From JAGXOF01 sp046545575 (GTDB taxonomy: Bacteria; Chloroflexota; Dehalococcoidia; SZUA-161; SpSt-899), in NCBI GenBank assembly GCA_046545575.1, contig JBKGZM010000087.1, positions 1 to 7,151 of the forward strand: a DNA stretch of 7,151 nt, written 5' to 3'. The notes beneath the pieces are model-generated. The model was not told the DNA's origin. It was given only the letters and a program-made list of their open reading frames with translations, and searched no databases. The position numbers and the translations under genes are program-made. Positions 5,241 to 7,151 of this stretch are shown here, in pieces. Every line of letters starts with the position of its first letter. Position 1 is the stretch's first letter.

Positions 5241-6483
5241 CAGACCTAGCCGTTGGAGGCTTTAAAAAGAAAGATACGACAAATCCTATTGACAGAACTC
5301 CCAGAACAATAATAAAAGCCCAATAGTACTCGTGAGTCATATCATGAATACTTCCCGCAATCCATGGTCCAGGAGCAGATCCTACACCTGTTCGAAACAG
5401 ACGAACCCATCCCTGAAGCCGTGGATAAATTGCCGGCCCATAATAACCTACCAGTAAGTCTACAAGAGCTACCATGAGCGCACCGCAACCAAAGCCAAAG
5501 AGAGCAACATACACCAGTAACAAAGGTGACTTGACTGCACCCATTAAAAAAAGGATACCCGTCATTGTCATTCCCAAGAAAACAGTTACCAGACGCTCCC
5601 GACTAAACTTAGACGCTAATAACCCATAACCAAATCGGCCAGCTATACCCACCCCCATCATCAGACCAAAAATGACGGCTGCTATGGTAGGAGAATAGCC
5701 AAGATCTATTAGATACGCCACTTGATGGACTACTATCGTCTGGAAGGTAAATAGCGTTGCAACAGAAATTATCACTACTTGCCAAAAGACGAATGAGTGC
5801 ATGACCCCAAAAACACTCGGTCTTCCTATTTGACCCCCTTCGACTCCTGATAAATTTGTCCCAGATGATACTCCGCTTGTGCTATTGAGATGATGACCTA
5901 TCCGTACTGGTTTATCCTTTATTAAGAAGACGGCAATAGCTACACAGAATAGAAGCACGAAGGCTGATAGGAAAAGCCATGAAACCTTCCAACTTGTACT
6001 TAAAATAGTATAAGTGATTATCGGGGGGGCTATTAATCCAGCAACACCACCACTGGTCATAACAAGGCTTAGTGCTAATGGCCTTCTGCCAACAAACCAG
6101 TTAGTGACTACAGTAGTAGCCGGGATCATTTGAGCGAAGGCCCAACCTCCTCCAACTAATAGTCCCCAAAGAATATAAAGATGCCAAAGTGCTGTTATTT
6201 GAGAGAGCCCTAATAGTCCCACAACTACCACAAGTCCCCCTAGAATGATGCTCTTCCGTGGGCCGTACTTTCCAATAAAGGCTCCCACTAAAGGGGACAA
6301 AACGGCAGACAAAAACAGGCAAAGAGACTGCACTCCACTAACAGCTCCTCTCGACCACCCCATCCCCTCGGAAATAAAAGGTAAAAATACTCCGTAAGAG
6401 TTGATAAGAGAAGCAATCGAGAAAAAAACCAAGATTGCTCCGCCAAGCACCATCCCTTGATGTAAGTGCTCCTGTTTTAGCAT
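5215..6483 (-). CDS. MFS transporter, monocarboxylate/oxalate-formate antiporter type
   Basis: A 422-aa inner-membrane secondary transporter of the major facilitator superfamily. About 12 hydrophobic segments are seen, near 12-34, 48-71, 78-97, 100-121, 136-158, 166-188, 231-256, 264-287, 298-316, 319-345, 362-382 and 387-408, with a hydrophilic central loop at about 189-228. The opening block LINSYGVFLPFISEGMGWSR (26-45) and the motif-A loop GAFIGKYGPRKS (67-78) are typical of the MCT and OFA families, which carry monocarboxylates such as pyruvate, lactate, oxalate or formate; the actual substrate is not shown. The usual motif-A aspartate is replaced by K72-Y73, which is common in relatives. 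The start ATG (6483-6481) is preceded on its strand by AAAGGGA, 5 bases away. It is convergent with the thioesterase gene and separated from the upstream protease by 375 bases, so probably a single-gene unit. Confidence 0.93.
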   Translation of the reverse strand: MLKQEHLHQGMVLGGAILVFFSIASLINSYGVFLPFISEGMGWSRGAVSGVQSLCLFLSAVLSPLVGAFIGKYGPRKSIILGGLVVVVGLLGLSQITALWHLYILWGLLVGGGWAFAQMIPATTVVTNWFVGRRPLALSLVMTSGGVAGLIAPPIITYTILSTSWKVSWLFLSAFVLLFCVAIAVFLIKDKPVRIGHHLNSTSGVSSGTNLSGVEGGQIGRPSVFGVMHSFVFWQVVIISVATLFTFQTIVVHQVAYLIDLGYSPTIAAVIFGLMMGVGIAGRFGYGLLASKFSRERLVTVFLGMTMTGILFLMGAVKSPLLLVYVALFGFGCGALMVALVDLLVGYYGPAIYPRLQGWVRLFRTGVGSAPGPWIAGSIHDMTHEYYWAFIIVLGVLSIGFVVSFFLKPPTARSATFERGRF

Positions 6484-6858
6484 ATAGTCCCTTTAGCGTC
6501 GCTTACGATATTCATTCCAGTGGTGGTTTGATACTATCTGAAAAAACCGAGCGTACCATCACTTTTTTACTTTGTGCTTTCATTCTACATCGGAAAGAAG
6601 ATCGGTGCCACCAGCATGCCACACCGCCATCCCTAAACCCCCGTGACAGTGAGGTGTTTATGCTGAGGATGCCTCCAGAACGGATATCCACTTCCTCATT
6701 CGTTTTGCTTCAAAGCCCATCCCTCCAGGCGCATGGGGTGTGTAACACTGCCATCGCCTTAACGGGGAGAGGGAACCAGCATTGCCGACCCTGAACGAGA
6801 AACAAGACAAGCTAGCGGTTCGTTTCACAATCTGCCAAAAGTACACAGGATCACCCAT
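6484..6858. other. 375-base gap between the protease and MFS genes
   Basis: No convincing gene. A 66-codon - strand ORF (6658-6858) starts with the ATG directly after the protease stop (TAGATG), but it has no own Shine-Dalgarno and its product (ending ...MRKWISVLEASSA) resembles nothing I know. A + strand ORF here overlaps the MFS gene and is a shadow. Imperfect direct repeats occur: GATGGC.GTGT on the - strand near 6630 and 6750, and GGGGTGT/GAGGTGT on the + strand near 6652 and 6735. The MFS promoter should lie near 6484-6600, but no consensus match was found. Confidence 0.45.
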
Positions 6859-7151
6859 CTACAGAACAAGATACTGGACAGCAAACAAGCCGAGGCCTAC
6901 TGCCAAGGCCGCCATCCAAACTGCTTTGTTCCACCCAAAAATCTTCGATCCATCTAACGGACCGAACGGAATCAGGTTAAAGACAGCCAACCAGGTATTT
7001 ATTCGAGCCCCTAGTGAGAAAAGCGCCATCGGGTATACGGTATTCAATAGAACAAATACGACGGCCAGGCAGATATTCATTGCCGGCCCTGCTATCGAAA
7101 TCAACCCAGCATTTTCTCTGGTTAAAGTAGCCCTACCCCAGGCGTCGGTTC
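6859..7151 (-). CDS. site-2 protease family (M50) membrane metalloprotease, C-terminal part
   Basis: The reading frame is open to the right edge, so the 5' part is missing; 96 codons plus the TAG at 6861-6859 are present. It begins TDAWGRATLTRENAG, then ISIAGPAMNICLAVVF (a membrane helix with the conserved AGP..N), a helix around YPMALFSLGARINTWLAVFNLIPF, and NLIPFGPLDGSK, the M50 NxxPxxxxDG motif whose aspartate is a zinc ligand in the family. A last hydrophobic segment (AVWMAALAVGLGLFAVQYLVL) ends the protein. The HExxH zinc site must lie outside the window. The short form and RATLTRENAG...AGP layout resemble archaeal and Chloroflexota-type site-2 proteases, which cleave membrane proteins within the bilayer. 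The substrate is unknown. Confidence 0.9.
   Translation of the reverse strand, partial: TDAWGRATLTRENAGLISIAGPAMNICLAVVFVLLNTVYPMALFSLGARINTWLAVFNLIPFGPLDGSKIFGWNKAVWMAALAVGLGLFAVQYLVL

Noticed and set aside
6435..6794. 119-codon + strand ORF
   Set aside because: It starts inside the - strand MFS gene, lacks a Shine-Dalgarno and shows no family motif.

Overview
The window is 7,151 bases of bacterial-looking DNA (GC estimated by eye at 45-50 %). It carries four genes I can place with fair to high confidence, one gene cut by the right edge, and two or three genes of unknown function. No rRNA, tRNA, CRISPR array, transposase or integrase is visible. The host cannot be named from sequence alone. 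The archaeal-type site-2 protease, the clade-independent glutamate dehydrogenase and an MCT/OFA-type MFS carrier would suit an uncultured Chloroflexota (Dehalococcoidia-like) or similar anaerobe, but this is only a weak inference.

Left part (1-2541, all on +): a possible 3' tail of an upstream gene, an unrecognised 128-aa ORF (39-425), an unrecognised 282-aa protein (729-1577), and a helical protein (ending 2541) with a conserved signature TKALHH...P.LVPPIDR that I recall from a widespread uncharacterised family. These ORFs are separated by roughly 230-300 bases, so they do not look like a tight operon. The gaps hold short repeats and hairpins.

Middle (2542-4898, +): a regulatory-looking leader with an extended -10 element precedes a full-length glutamate dehydrogenase (gdhA, best start 2824 behind GGAGGTG). 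A 350-base gap with two hairpins follows, then a YigI-like hotdog acyl-CoA thioesterase (4431-4898) with a good Shine-Dalgarno sequence.

Right part (4899-7151): a gap holds a TetR-type operator-like dyad, a 32-nt hairpin, an extended -10, a strong Shine-Dalgarno and a tiny CPFC-containing ORF that may be the remains of a zinc-ribbon gene. It is followed on the - strand by a 12-helix MFS transporter (5215-6483), a 375-base gap with no convincing gene, and the C-terminal part of a membrane-embedded M50 metalloprotease whose catalytic HExxH lies beyond the window.

Functionally the recognisable genes fit housekeeping carbon and nitrogen metabolism: glutamate deamination or synthesis, acyl-CoA hydrolysis and monocarboxylate transport. 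Nothing ties them into one pathway. The best candidates for new biology are the two unknown proteins on the left and the densely signalled gap at 4960-5240.
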